Below, piece after piece: positions 18,133 through 26,513 of a stretch of DNA of 64,000 nt (positions are counted from its first letter, which is position 1; each line of letters opens with the position of its first letter). Source of the DNA: Streptomyces sp. NBC_00078. GTDB lineage: Bacteria; Actinomycetota; Actinomycetes; Streptomycetales; Streptomycetaceae. A model generated the notes under the pieces. That model saw only the letters and a list, made by a program, of their open reading frames with translations. It had not been told where the DNA came from and did no database searches. The position numbers and the translations under genes were made by a program. The DNA lies in NCBI RefSeq assembly GCF_026343335.1, contig NZ_JAPELX010000001.1, positions 5,146,001-5,210,000 of the forward strand, in the 5' to 3' direction.

Positions 18133-19314
18133 TCAGCGGGGCGTCAGGTCGGCGTCGGTGAGGCGTCGCATCAGTGAGGGCTTGCCGCGGTGCTGCTCGC
18201 GCAGGTTGTCAAGGCGCCGGGTGAACTCCTCGGGGGTGCCCGCCCGGTCGTGGACCTCGCGGAGATCCTTCAGGAGGGTGACAGCGGTGTCATAGGGGCC
18301 GGCCTGCTTTTTCCCGATCAGGTTGGCGACGTCCTGCCAGGCTTGCTCGGCGTTCTCGGCCAGGCGGTCCAGGTGGCTCTCGCGGGCCAGATGTTCGGCC
18401 CGGCGGGCCTGGGCGCGGGCCTGGGCGCGGGCCTGTTCCTGCTGCCGGGTGTGCTCGGTGCGCACCTCGTGGGCGGCGTCGAGGAGCTCTGCGGCTGAGC
18501 GGCGCCGGGTGGCGGTGGACGGTTCGGCTGCGCTGTGGGACGCGGCGCGGTGACGGGCCAGGAGGACGGGCCCCGGCTGTGGGGCGGTGCCCAAGACCGC
18601 CTCCAGCAGCAGGGCGTCCTTCTCTCGTTGCGGCAGGGCGCGGATCCAGCCGGCGAGTGCGTCCTTGTCGATTGTCTGGGAAGGGGCGGCACTGCTGGCG
18701 CGGGCAGCCGCGGTGAGCAGGTGCGGGTCGACGCGCAGGAAGTCCGCCAGGGCCTGCTGCGGACCGGTGAGTTGGGCAAGGCCGGCCGGTACGGGCGGCT
18801 CGATCGTGGAGGTGTACTCGTCCTCGTCGACGTCCTCCTCCAACTCCCAGCGGGTGAGCGCGGAAAGCCAGGCAATATAGAGGGGCCGCAGGTCGCCCGC
18901 GGCGAGTTCGGTACGCAGTGTGGTGAACGAGGCGAGGGTGAAGGAGTTCTCGAAGTCCCACTCGCCGCCGTCCTCGGCCGAGTAGGCAAAGTCGAGCAGC
19001 AGATGCCCGTTCCTGGTCCAGCAGGTCAAGGCGTCTTCCGCGCAGTAGGGTTCGGCGCTGCGGGCGGACAGCAGCGCGGTGGGCAGGCGCAGCATCAGGC
19101 GCCGCGAGCCCCAGTTGGCGAAGTACAAGTGAGCGTCGTACAACTGCTCCATCAGTCTGCGCTCATCACCGCGGAAGTTGCCGTAGTGGTACTCGTTGAC
19201 GAAGTGCGTCGCGCTGATCCGGGCCCGGCTCGACAGCGCCCGCACCTGCTCGAGTTCGTCCTTCGTCAACGATCGGTCGATGGCCTGGAACTCGTAGTAC
19301 TGGTACTCGCTCAC
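18133..19314 (-). CDS. Unknown 393-aa protein with coiled-coil tail
   Basis: Starts MSEYQYYEFQAIDRSLTKDE. The N-terminal ~180 residues look globular (YHYGNFRGDERRLMEQLYDA, ANWGSRRLMLRLP, then WDFENSFTLASF). Residues ~175-270 are helical, and ~285-340 are a charged Ala/Arg/Glu/Gln stretch (EQARAQARAQARRAEHLARE) predicted to be a coiled coil. No catalytic motif, signal peptide or membrane segment is visible. I recall similar hypothetical proteins in many streptomycetes but no characterised member. It sits within the second att-bounded segment between the UPF0158 pseudogene and VapBC. Confidence 0.75.
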   Translation of the reverse strand: MSEYQYYEFQAIDRSLTKDELEQVRALSSRARISATHFVNEYHYGNFRGDERRLMEQLYDAHLYFANWGSRRLMLRLPTALLSARSAEPYCAEDALTCWTRNGHLLLDFAYSAEDGGEWDFENSFTLASFTTLRTELAAGDLRPLYIAWLSALTRWELEEDVDEDEYTSTIEPPVPAGLAQLTGPQQALADFLRVDPHLLTAAARASSAAPSQTIDKDALAGWIRALPQREKDALLLEAVLGTAPQPGPVLLARHRAASHSAAEPSTATRRRSAAELLDAAHEVRTEHTRQQEQARAQARAQARRAEHLARESHLDRLAENAEQAWQDVANLIGKKQAGPYDTAVTLLKDLREVHDRAGTPEEFTRRLDNLREQHRGKPSLMRRLTDADLTPR

Positions 19315-19934
19315 GGCCGTGCAGACTACCGCCGTGCGATGCGGCTCATGTGGCGGAGACCTGGCCCTGATACCCCCTGCGGCACCGTCGGGCCAAGAAT
19401 CGGGCCGAGGACGGCGGGCCCGCAGGGGTCGGACGGAGGGCGGGGATGTAGTGGTGACACCGGGGGAACGGCTGGCTGGGCTCCTCGGCGAGACGAAGAC
19501 TGCGGGGCTTTCAGCGACCGACTGTGACCGAGAGGTTGAGGCCGACGATGTCGCCCCTCTCTCTCGCGTCCCGTGAGCGCCCCACCGCCGCGGCGAGCCG
19601 GACGCGCAGGGCGCGTTCTGCTTCCAGGCGGGCGGCTCGGTCCTCCAGCGCCGTCGGGTCCATCCGCCGGATACGGAGCGTCAGGCCGGTGGCGACAACC
19701 CTCGACGCCGGCCCGGCAGGTCGAAACCGGCCGAGGGAGCGTTCGCGATCAGAAGACGGCGAGGGACAGTTCGACGAGTCTCCCCCCGGGGTCCGGTCCA
19801 GGCCCTGCGGGGATCCGTGCGGAGCCAGGCTGTACGGGGCGACCGGCGCGCCGACGCAGGTCGGCTGCCACACCCCAAGCAACCGCCCAGAGTGACACGG
19901 AACAACTCTTCGTAGGCGGAGAAGGCCGACATGG
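19315..19934. other. Gap with no supportable gene
   Basis: About 620 bp. Several overlapping open frames exist on both strands, but none shows family motifs or a convincing ribosome site. It may hold decayed DNA. Confidence 0.4.
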
Positions 19935-20354
19935 TCAGCGGTCGGCGCTGTCAGGCGGAACGACCCATTCGGTGGGTTGGCCGGTGAGGGAGGCGATCAT
20001 GTCGAAGTCACCGTCGTAGTGGAGGACCGTTCGCCGGTTCAGTTCCGCTGTGGCGGCGATCAGCAGGTCAGGAAGGGACAGAGCGCGATGGAAGCCCGCG
20101 TTGAGGGCATGGCGCTGGATCTCGAGAGCGCGTGTGAAGGTGTCGTCGTCGGTGCGGAGGTAGTCGAAGGCGTGGAGCCAGGTGCTGATCCGTGTTGCTT
20201 CCGAGCTGTCCCGTGCAGAGTGGATCATCTCGAACTCGGTGGGCTGGCATACGGCGAGGAGGTAGCGCTCGTGCAGAGGCTTGAGCACCTCCTTGACGCT
20301 CGGCTTCGTCCAGCGGGCGAGGGCGGACTTGTCGATCAGGTAGCGGTCCTGCAT
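19935..20354 (-). CDS. vapC: PIN-domain toxin, VapC-type
   Basis: A 139-aa PIN domain. The acidic active site is visible: LIDKSALARW (first Asp, ~residue 8), FEMIHSA (Glu, ~41), LSLPDLLIAATA (third acidic residue, ~94) and VLHYDGDFDMIA (fourth, ~113-117). VapC toxins are Mg2+-dependent ribonucleases that cut tRNA or rRNA and are held inactive by VapB. Its ATG overlaps the vapB stop (TGATG), the usual arrangement of a toxin-antitoxin operon. It probably stabilises the mobile segment. Confidence 0.93.
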   Translation of the reverse strand: MQDRYLIDKSALARWTKPSVKEVLKPLHERYLLAVCQPTEFEMIHSARDSSEATRISTWLHAFDYLRTDDDTFTRALEIQRHALNAGFHRALSLPDLLIAATAELNRRTVLHYDGDFDMIASLTGQPTEWVVPPDSADR

Positions 20355-20608
20355 CAGGCGGCCCGGCCTCCGTCGCGGTCGCCGTTGTGCTTGAGGGAGC
20401 CGTCTGCGTTGCGGGGCCCGGTGTTCTCGACGATCTCACTGAAGTCGAGCTCGCCGGCCTCCATGGCGTCGAAGCCCTCCTGCCGCAGGTGCCTCTTGAC
20501 GGCGTCTTCCATGGCGAGGCGGACGGCTTTGGCCTTCGTTTTGGTCCCGAAGATGCGCATGGCCTCGGTGACCATGTTTTCATCGAGGTCGATGACGGTT
20601 CTGGCCAT
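20354..20608 (-). CDS. vapB: VapB-type antitoxin
   Basis: An 84-aa protein starting MARTVIDLDENMVTEAM, a ribbon-helix-helix DNA-binding domain in residues 1-45 (KTKAKAVRLAMEDAV helix), followed by a toxin-binding tail (GFDAMEAGELDFSEI). It neutralises VapC and represses the operon. An inverted repeat upstream (20642-20680) is the likely operator. Confidence 0.93.
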   Translation of the reverse strand: MARTVIDLDENMVTEAMRIFGTKTKAKAVRLAMEDAVKRHLRQEGFDAMEAGELDFSEIVENTGPRNADGSLKHNGDRDGGRAA

Positions 20609-20641
20609 GTGGATGATCCTCTCGGCGATACTTTCGTCCGT

Positions 20642-20680
20642 GAAACGATACCATTCATTGGCGATGATAGATATCGTTTC
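20642..20680. promoter_or_regulatory. Candidate VapB operator (inverted repeat)
   Basis: GAAACGATA at 20642-20650 and its exact reverse complement TATCGTTTC at 20672-20680, separated by 21 bp, about two helical turns. It lies 34 bp upstream of the vapB start, the expected place for antitoxin autoregulation. Confidence 0.75.
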
Positions 20681-20983
20681 GGTCGAAGGTCCCGTCGTGG
20701 AGGGAGGCCGCGGCGTTCATGGTGACGTGTCGCGCGGTCGCTCCTTGTGAGAAATGGACAGTCGTCCTCATGCCGGCTCCGCCCCCTGTCGGGGTTTCGC
20801 TAGAACCGATGGGGCGGCGGGATGCGGCCGACCAAGCGGCCCCGTCGGTGGACAGCCGATGGACAGACGCCTTTGGACGGTGCATCACGGGACGGCACGG
20901 GATAACCTGTCGCACGTGCTCTGATCAGGAAAAATGTCACCGGACAGCACGGCGAGACACGAGGCAACACGATCACTCATGGT
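20681..20983. other. Gap before att site 2
   Basis: About 300 bp. It contains the segment GGTGGACAGCCGATGGACAG (near 20850), which resembles the GGTGGACAGCCGGTGGACAG segment downstream of both att sites. No intact integrase is present; this could be the eroded end of one. Confidence 0.4.
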
Positions 20984-21026
20984 CTCGTAATGCGTAGGTC
21001 TCGGGTTCGAATCCCGAAGGCGGCTC
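20984..21026 (+). repeat. att: Attachment site 2: 3' half of tRNA-Thr(CGT)
   Basis: The same 43 bp as 16178-16220, followed here by TGTGG instead of CATGG. It marks the outer end of the second element against the chromosome. Again the tRNA 5' half is absent. Confidence 0.9.
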
Positions 21027-21033
21027 TGTGGTG

Positions 21034-21063
21034 AACCCCAGGTCAGGCCCCTGACCTGGGGTT
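21034..21063 (+). terminator. Hairpin terminator downstream of att site 2
   Basis: Stem AACCCCAGGTCA / TGACCTGGGGTT with a 6-nt loop, followed by TTCTTTGTTT: a strong intrinsic terminator, copy of the one at 16228-16257. Confidence 0.92.
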
Positions 21064-21474
21064 TTCTTTGTTTCGTTGACCTTGGAATCCGGGCTAATCG
21101 GACACTCATGGTCTACGCATCGTAGTGCGTAGGTCAGTGCGTAGGTCAGAGGTGTGGTTTCCGTGACCGTATTGACGGTCTAGGTCTCTGACCTGCTCTT
21201 TTTCGTGCCATTGGGCGATTGGGCAAGCCCGCGCGAGGGGTCTCGGTGGACAGCCGGTGGACAGCCGTGCGTGACACGCCATCAGGGGAATGTCGCTGCT
21301 TCGGCCGACGAGTGAATTCACCTGTCTCCCATGGGGCGATCGGCGGTCGATGGGACTGTCGGGTGCTGCCAGATCTGGCGTCCTGCGTGGGTCCTCGCAC
21401 GTTGGGTTGAAGTGACAGCGCGGGGGCCGACGGCGTTGCCGGGTGGGTGTGGTTGCCGGGCGACTGTCGGACCG

Positions 21475-22458
21475 TCAGCCCGACTTGGGTGCGAGACCCC
21501 GCTCGCGCAGCCACTCCAACTGCACCCGCGCTGAGGAGCCGTAGCCGCCGCCGTGGTCGGCGAAGTGCCAGACGCTGATGGCACGGTCCTCGCCCGCGTA
21601 GCGGTTGTAGGCCGCGTACACGGTGGAGGGTGGGCAGATCGGGTCCATCAGGCCCACGCTGAAGAGCGCGGGGACGGTGGCGCGGGTGGCGAAGTGCACC
21701 CCGTCGAAGTAGGCCAGCGTGGCGAAGGCCGTCTCCACCTTCTCCCGGCTGTGGTGGCGCAGGTAGCCGGCGATCTCGACGTAGGGCCCCTCACCGGAGA
21801 TGTCCGCCGCGCGACGGTAGTGGCAGAGGAACGGCACGTCCGGCATGGTCGCCGCGACCAGCTCGGATGCCAGACCCGCGACGGCGAGGGAGAGGCCGCC
21901 GCCCTGGCTGCCGCCGGCCACGATGATCCGCTCCGGGTCCACCCGGGGAAGCTGCGTGGCGGCGTCCACGGCACGGACGCAGTCCGTGATCAGGCGGCGG
22001 TAGTAGTGGTGGCGCGGGTCCTCGATGCCGCGGGTCATGAAGCCCTGCACCCACTGGGTGCCGGAGCCCTCGCCACGGTCGGGCGTGTCGTGGCCCTGTC
22101 CCCGGCTGTCCACGACCAGGTGGGCGTAGCCGGCGCTCGGCGGCAGCAGGTGGTCGGTAGGCAGGCCCCTGCCGCCGCTGTAGCCGATGTACCGCACGAT
22201 CGTCGGCAGCGGCTCGTCCCCGCCCTTGGGCAGCAGCAGCCATGCGGCTACCGGTTCGCCGTTCCAGCCCGGGAACCGGACGTCGAAGACGTCGATGGTG
22301 GTGAGCAGCGAGTCGGGCACCGGCGTGACCGTCGGGGCGCCCGAGTGGGTGCGCGCCTCCGCGAGGGTCTGCTGCCAGAAGGCGTCGAAGTCCTCAGGCG
22401 CGGTGAGCTCTGGGCGGTAGTCGACGAGGTCCTCGTAGGGCTGGTCGGTCAGTGGCAT
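21475..22458 (-). CDS. axeA: Acetyl xylan esterase / cephalosporin-C deacetylase family (CE7)
   Basis: A 327-aa alpha/beta hydrolase; ATG at 22458 with GAGGA upstream. CE7 features: an RGQG motif (VDSRGQGHDTPDR), the nucleophile elbow IVAGGSQGGGLSLA (Ser), the catalytic Asp in SVGLMDPICPPSTVYAAYN and the His in FADHGGG. Length matches the family (~320 aa). It removes acetyl groups from short xylo-oligosaccharides in the cytoplasm (no signal peptide). It is next to a LacI regulator and an ABC sugar transporter, so it probably deacetylates imported plant oligosaccharides. Confidence 0.93.
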   Translation of the reverse strand: MPLTDQPYEDLVDYRPELTAPEDFDAFWQQTLAEARTHSGAPTVTPVPDSLLTTIDVFDVRFPGWNGEPVAAWLLLPKGGDEPLPTIVRYIGYSGGRGLPTDHLLPPSAGYAHLVVDSRGQGHDTPDRGEGSGTQWVQGFMTRGIEDPRHHYYRRLITDCVRAVDAATQLPRVDPERIIVAGGSQGGGLSLAVAGLASELVAATMPDVPFLCHYRRAADISGEGPYVEIAGYLRHHSREKVETAFATLAYFDGVHFATRATVPALFSVGLMDPICPPSTVYAAYNRYAGEDRAISVWHFADHGGGYGSSARVQLEWLRERGLAPKSG

Positions 22459-22809
22459 GGTCGTCCTCAGGGAAGTGATGGCGATGATCAGTAAGCGGGT
22501 GTTTCCAGCACCCCGACCCCGTATCGGGGAAGAACGGCCATGCCGGGCGCCCCGGCCCACCGGGTGAACCCGGCACACGTGGCACCGGCGAGGGCTCAGC
22601 CCCGGCCGGGGGCAGCGAGAGGTAGCCACGGTGCCGCCCCACGCCCTGGGCGGCGTACTCGGTGCTCCCGTGACCGGCCGTCCGCCCAAGGGCCGCACCT
22701 GGGGCCGGCGCGGCAACTTCCTACACGTGGGGCGCCCTTCGCCCACGAGCCCGGACGAGCCCTTCGTTCCCGATGCCACGGCCGGGTGACAGTTTGGAGC
22801 GGAGGGCCG
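22459..22809. other. Gap between lacI-type gene and axeA
   Basis: About 350 bp, GC-rich, with no supportable gene. It holds the axeA promoter; I see no clear operator. Confidence 0.4.
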
Positions 22810-23907
22810 TCACCCGTTCGCGGACGCCTTTTGGGCGCCGCCCTCACGCCCTGCCTGGTTCGCGGCGAGCCGGTGCGGCATCGCAGGGTCAGGCCGTGCC
22901 GCCGCCGGGGGGGCGGTGGAGTTGCGCACCACGAGTTCGGTGCCCACCTCCATGTGCTCCATGAGTAGCCTCTGCCCGTCGATGAGGGACAGCAGCGCGC
23001 GGGCCGCCTTCTGTCCCATGTCGTGCAGCGGCTGACGCACGGTGGTCAGGCCGGGGAAGCTCTGCGCCGCCTGCGGGAGGTCGTCGAAGCCGACGACCGA
23101 GAAGTCGGCGGGCACGCTGAGGCCGCGCGCCCGTGCGGCGTCGACGGCGCCGAGCGCCAGCAGATCGGCGCCGGCGACGATCGCCGTCGGCTGGTGATCG
23201 TCGATCAGGCGCATGGCGGCGCGGAAGCCGCTGGCATAGGAGAAGTCGCACGAGGCGACGAGCCGTTCGTCGACGTCCAGCCCGGCGAGCCGCATCGCGT
23301 CCTGAAAGCCCTGGAAGCGGATGGACGTGCTCTCGAGTTCGTCCAGGCCGCGGAGGTAGGCGATCCGGGCGTGCCCCAGGTCGATCAGGTGCTGGGTGCC
23401 CAGGCGCATGCCGTGGTAGTTGTCGACGCTGAGACGGGGCAGCGGTACGTCCATGCGCCGCGGGTCGATGATGACGCAGGGCACGGTCTGCCGGCGCAGC
23501 AGCGCGACCGTCTCGTCCTCCAGGACCGGCGCGATCATGAGCATCCCGTCGACGAGGCCACCTCCCAGGAACTCGACCCGGTCCTTCTCCCGCACCGCGT
23601 CGTGGTAGGAGGCGTTGACGAGCAGCTCCTGCTCGGCACTGGCCAGCTCGTCAGCGACGCCGCGCAGGATCTCCAGCCCGTACTGGCTGGTCAGGTCCAG
23701 CGCAATCAGTCCGACGAGCCCGCTGCGTCCGGCCTTGAGGTTGCGAGCCGCGACATTCGGCCGGTATCCGAGCCGGCCGGCCACCTCCAGGACGCGGCGC
23801 CGGGTGTCCTCGGAGGCCCCCGGCTTGCCGTTCATGACGTTGGACACCGTCATCGCGGAGACGCCGGCCCCCTCAGCCACCTGCGCGATGGTCACCCGCC
23901 CTGCCAC
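22810..23907 (-). CDS. LacI-family transcriptional regulator
   Basis: A 365-aa protein. Residues 1-60 are the LacI HTH and hinge helix (VTIAQVAEGAGVSAMTVSNV, then LGYRPNVAARNLKAGRS). The rest is the periplasmic-binding-protein-like effector domain (GLIALDLTSQYGLEILRGV; SVVGFDDLPQAAQSFPGLTT near the C-terminus). It would repress the sugar locus until a mono- or oligosaccharide binds. It is divergent from the ABC transporter operon, its probable target. Confidence 0.95.
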   Translation of the reverse strand: MAGRVTIAQVAEGAGVSAMTVSNVMNGKPGASEDTRRRVLEVAGRLGYRPNVAARNLKAGRSGLVGLIALDLTSQYGLEILRGVADELASAEQELLVNASYHDAVREKDRVEFLGGGLVDGMLMIAPVLEDETVALLRRQTVPCVIIDPRRMDVPLPRLSVDNYHGMRLGTQHLIDLGHARIAYLRGLDELESTSIRFQGFQDAMRLAGLDVDERLVASCDFSYASGFRAAMRLIDDHQPTAIVAGADLLALGAVDAARARGLSVPADFSVVGFDDLPQAAQSFPGLTTVRQPLHDMGQKAARALLSLIDGQRLLMEHMEVGTELVVRNSTAPPAAARPDPAMPHRLAANQAGREGGAQKASANG

Positions 23908-24251
23908 CCCTTGCCCCCCTCTGTCCGCCGACCACTGTCAGGCTCCAACCCGCCTGCCGGGTCCCGGACACTGTAACGATAAGGCTGGCCGATCGTCAAC
24001 AAAACCGAGCCTGCATGCCAGGAGGACCGGCGATTTGGACCATCAGGTCGAGCACGGAAAGTTACGTATAGATGTCACCCAAGTTTTGCGTTACAGTCCC
24101 GGCCATCGGTGAGCACCGTTCGCCGTATTGCGGGTCGACCGGCCCTTTTTTGCGGACATGTCAGCTGCACCTACCCGGAAGCAGGCTGACCGGTCCCCAT
24201 CCTTCTGATCATGACGAGTCGGTTCTTCGCCGACGATGAGTGAGGTGTGCA
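23908..24251. promoter_or_regulatory. Divergent control region of lacI-type gene and ABC operon
   Basis: A 344-bp, relatively AT-rich gap. It contains TGTAACG at 23972-23978 and its reverse complement CGTTACA at 24089-24095, and a related GTTACGTA at 24061. These half-sites are candidate binding sites for the LacI-type regulator. Exact promoters were not identified. Confidence 0.4.
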
Positions 24252-25520
24252 ATGAAGCGTTCCGGGAGATCTCTCGCGGTCGCCACCACGGTCGCCGCCC
24301 TGGCGATGTCGCTGGCCGCGTGCGGGGGCGGGTCGTCCGGTGCCTCCGGTGACGGCACGGTGACCCTCCATGTTGAGGCGTGGAAGGGCGGCGGCGCGGA
24401 GCCGGCGAACGTCGCGGAGATCAACAAGGCGTTCGAGAAGACCCACCCGAAGATCAAGGTCGACTTCGAGTACATCACGGCCGGCGACACCTACACGCAG
24501 AAGCTCCAGACCGAACTCCTGGGCGGCAAAGCCGGCGACGTCATCATGGCCGACACGGACAAGATGGGGAAGTGGGGTGCCTCCGGCTACCTCGCCGACC
24601 TGTCCAAGGAGGCCTGGGCGAGCCGCATAGCCCCGGACGCCAAGCAGTTCACGCAGGCGGACGGCAAGACGCTCGCCATGCCGATGGAGCTGATCGGCAT
24701 CGGCATGTACGCCAACATGGACCTGCTGAAGAAGGCCGGCATCACCGAAGTGCCCGCCGACTGGCCGACGTTCCTGAAGGACCTCGCCAAGGTCAAGAAG
24801 GCCGGCATCAACCCCATCGCACTGCCCGACAAGTCCGGCTGGACCGGCGAGTCCGTCTTCCAGGCGAGCGGCTCGACCCTCGTCTACCAGAAGAACAAGC
24901 AGTGGGACGCCGACTTCCTCGGCGGCAAGACCGGCTTCGACCCGGACTGGAAGGCGCCCCTGCAGCAGTTGAAGACCCTTGAGGACAAGGGGTACGTCAA
25001 CTGGAAGAACGAACTCGGCGTCGACGACTGGTCCCAGGGCCCGCAGGACTTCAGCGCCGGCAAGAGCGCCTTCTGGTACCAGGGCGCGTGGCAGGTCTCC
25101 AACGTCAAGAAGGCCGGCTTCCCGGTCTCCTTCGCACCGTGGCCGGGCGGCGCCGCCGGCACCAAGCCCAACGGCATGGTCTTCTCCGGCACGATGTGGG
25201 CGGTCAACTCCCAGTCCCAGCAGGCCGACGCGGCACGCGAGTACGTGAAGTTCTGGTCGCAGAGCGAGAACCTGGCCAAGTATCTCGAGGCCGAGCACGC
25301 GGAGTCGCCGTTCACCGGTGGCACGACCCCGGAGAGCCCCGAGACGACGGCCTTCACCACGGCCTTCAAGGAAGGCCGTTACCGGATCATGCCGTCCAAC
25401 ACCTGGTACGGAAGCGCGGCCGAGACCGCGACCGGCTCCAAGATCCAGGCGTACCTGCTGGGCAAGGCGTCCGCCGCGCAGACCCTGAAGGACATCCAGG
25501 CCGGGGCGTCCGCCAAGTAA
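24252..25520 (+). CDS. ABC sugar transporter, solute-binding lipoprotein
   Basis: A 422-aa protein; ATG at 24252 (a GTG at 24240 is also in frame). The signal peptide MKRSGRSLAVATTVAALAMS is followed by a lipobox LAAC, so it is anchored outside the membrane by a lipid. The body is a family 1 extracellular solute-binding protein (VTLHVEAWKGGG, INKAFEKTHPKIKVDFEYI, FWYQGAWQVSNVKKAGFPV). It captures an oligosaccharide for the two permeases downstream. No ATPase gene lies in the locus; in Streptomyces a shared MsiK-type ATPase usually serves such transporters. Confidence 0.95.
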   Translation: MKRSGRSLAVATTVAALAMSLAACGGGSSGASGDGTVTLHVEAWKGGGAEPANVAEINKAFEKTHPKIKVDFEYITAGDTYTQKLQTELLGGKAGDVIMADTDKMGKWGASGYLADLSKEAWASRIAPDAKQFTQADGKTLAMPMELIGIGMYANMDLLKKAGITEVPADWPTFLKDLAKVKKAGINPIALPDKSGWTGESVFQASGSTLVYQKNKQWDADFLGGKTGFDPDWKAPLQQLKTLEDKGYVNWKNELGVDDWSQGPQDFSAGKSAFWYQGAWQVSNVKKAGFPVSFAPWPGGAAGTKPNGMVFSGTMWAVNSQSQQADAAREYVKFWSQSENLAKYLEAEHAESPFTGGTTPESPETTAFTTAFKEGRYRIMPSNTWYGSAAETATGSKIQAYLLGKASAAQTLKDIQAGASAK

Positions 25521-25606
25521 CACATCCCGAAGCCGGCCGTGATGAGGGGCGGTAGGCGGCTCCTGACGCCCCCGCCACGGCCCATCCGGGCAAGAGGAGG
25601 ACTCCC

Positions 25607-26479
25607 GTGTTTCACCGACGGCGCGCCACCATGGCCGCCTTCCTGCTCCCGGCGATCACCGTGTACGGCGTGTTCATGCTCTACCCGCTGGCCCGCGGGA
25701 TCTATCTGAGCATGACCGACAGCCTCGGCGGCCCGATCGCGCACTTCGTCGGCACGGACAACTACCGTGCCATGGCCGACGACCCGAAGGTCACCGCGGC
25801 CCTATGGCACACCGTGCTGTACGCGGCGGTGGTCGTGGTCGTGCAGAACGGCCTCGGGCTGCTCTTCGCGAGCATGTTGTTCCGCCGTCCCCGGGTCCGC
25901 AAGGTGCTCAACGTCGTGCTGCTCACGCCGACGCTGATCTCGCCGGTGATGGCCGCCTTCATCTGGTCGTACCTGCTCGCCCCGAGCGGCGGCATCAACG
26001 TGCTCCTCGACCTGGTGGGCCTGCACGGCCTCACCCATGTGTGGCTCGGCGACACCTCCACCGCGCTGTACGCGGTGGCCGCCGTCAACATCTGGATGTT
26101 CACCGGCTACTCCTGCGCGATCTTCCTCGCCAGCTATATGAGCATGCCGGCCGAACTGCTGGAGGCGGCCGCCCTGGACGGCGCGCGCGGCTGGCGCCGC
26201 TTCGTCAGCATCGAGTGGCCGCTGCTCGCTCCCGCGCTCACCGTCAACGTGACGCTCAGCCTCATCGGCTCGCTGAAGGTCTTCGAGTTCCCGCTCGTGC
26301 TGACCAACGGCGGCCCGGCCGACGCCACGGACACGCTGACCCTGCTCGTGTACCGCAACGTCTTCGGCGGCGGGAAGTTCGCCTACGGCGTCGCGCTGTC
26401 AGTCGTGCTCCTGGTGACCGTGGTCGTCCTCTCCAGCGCCACCTCCTCCCTGCTCCGCCTCCGCGAGCGACGTATCTGA
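25607..26479 (+). CDS. ABC sugar transporter permease, MalF-type
   Basis: A 290-aa protein with a GTG start and GAGGA upstream. Six hydrophobic segments begin with FLLPAITVYGVFMLYPLARG. The EAA loop that docks the ATPase is ELLEAAALDGARGWRRF (~residues 178-194). It forms the membrane channel with the next gene; the substrate is probably an oligosaccharide released by the hydrolases of this locus. Confidence 0.93.
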   Translation: MFHRRRATMAAFLLPAITVYGVFMLYPLARGIYLSMTDSLGGPIAHFVGTDNYRAMADDPKVTAALWHTVLYAAVVVVVQNGLGLLFASMLFRRPRVRKVLNVVLLTPTLISPVMAAFIWSYLLAPSGGINVLLDLVGLHGLTHVWLGDTSTALYAVAAVNIWMFTGYSCAIFLASYMSMPAELLEAAALDGARGWRRFVSIEWPLLAPALTVNVTLSLIGSLKVFEFPLVLTNGGPADATDTLTLLVYRNVFGGGKFAYGVALSVVLLVTVVVLSSATSSLLRLRERRI

Positions 26480-26513
26480 CGGGGTCGCCCCCAGGAACTG
26501 ACGGATCGCCACC

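Larger units (their letters stand above)
20984..21290 (+). repeat. ~300-bp direct repeat (copy 2)
   Basis: Matches 16178-16470 including the terminator and the GGACAGCCGTGCGTGA block, with more divergence and small indels after 21110. Near 21125-21150 a GTGCGTAGGTCA unit is itself duplicated. Confidence 0.85.

Noticed and set aside
19315..19934. Small genes on either strand between the 393-aa gene and vapC
   Set aside because: Several overlapping frames but none with motif, ribosome site or sensible composition.
21111..21150. Third att copy just after att site 2
   Set aside because: Only GTGCGTAGGTC-like pieces recur; the T arm and acceptor strand are missing, so it is a local duplication rather than a site.
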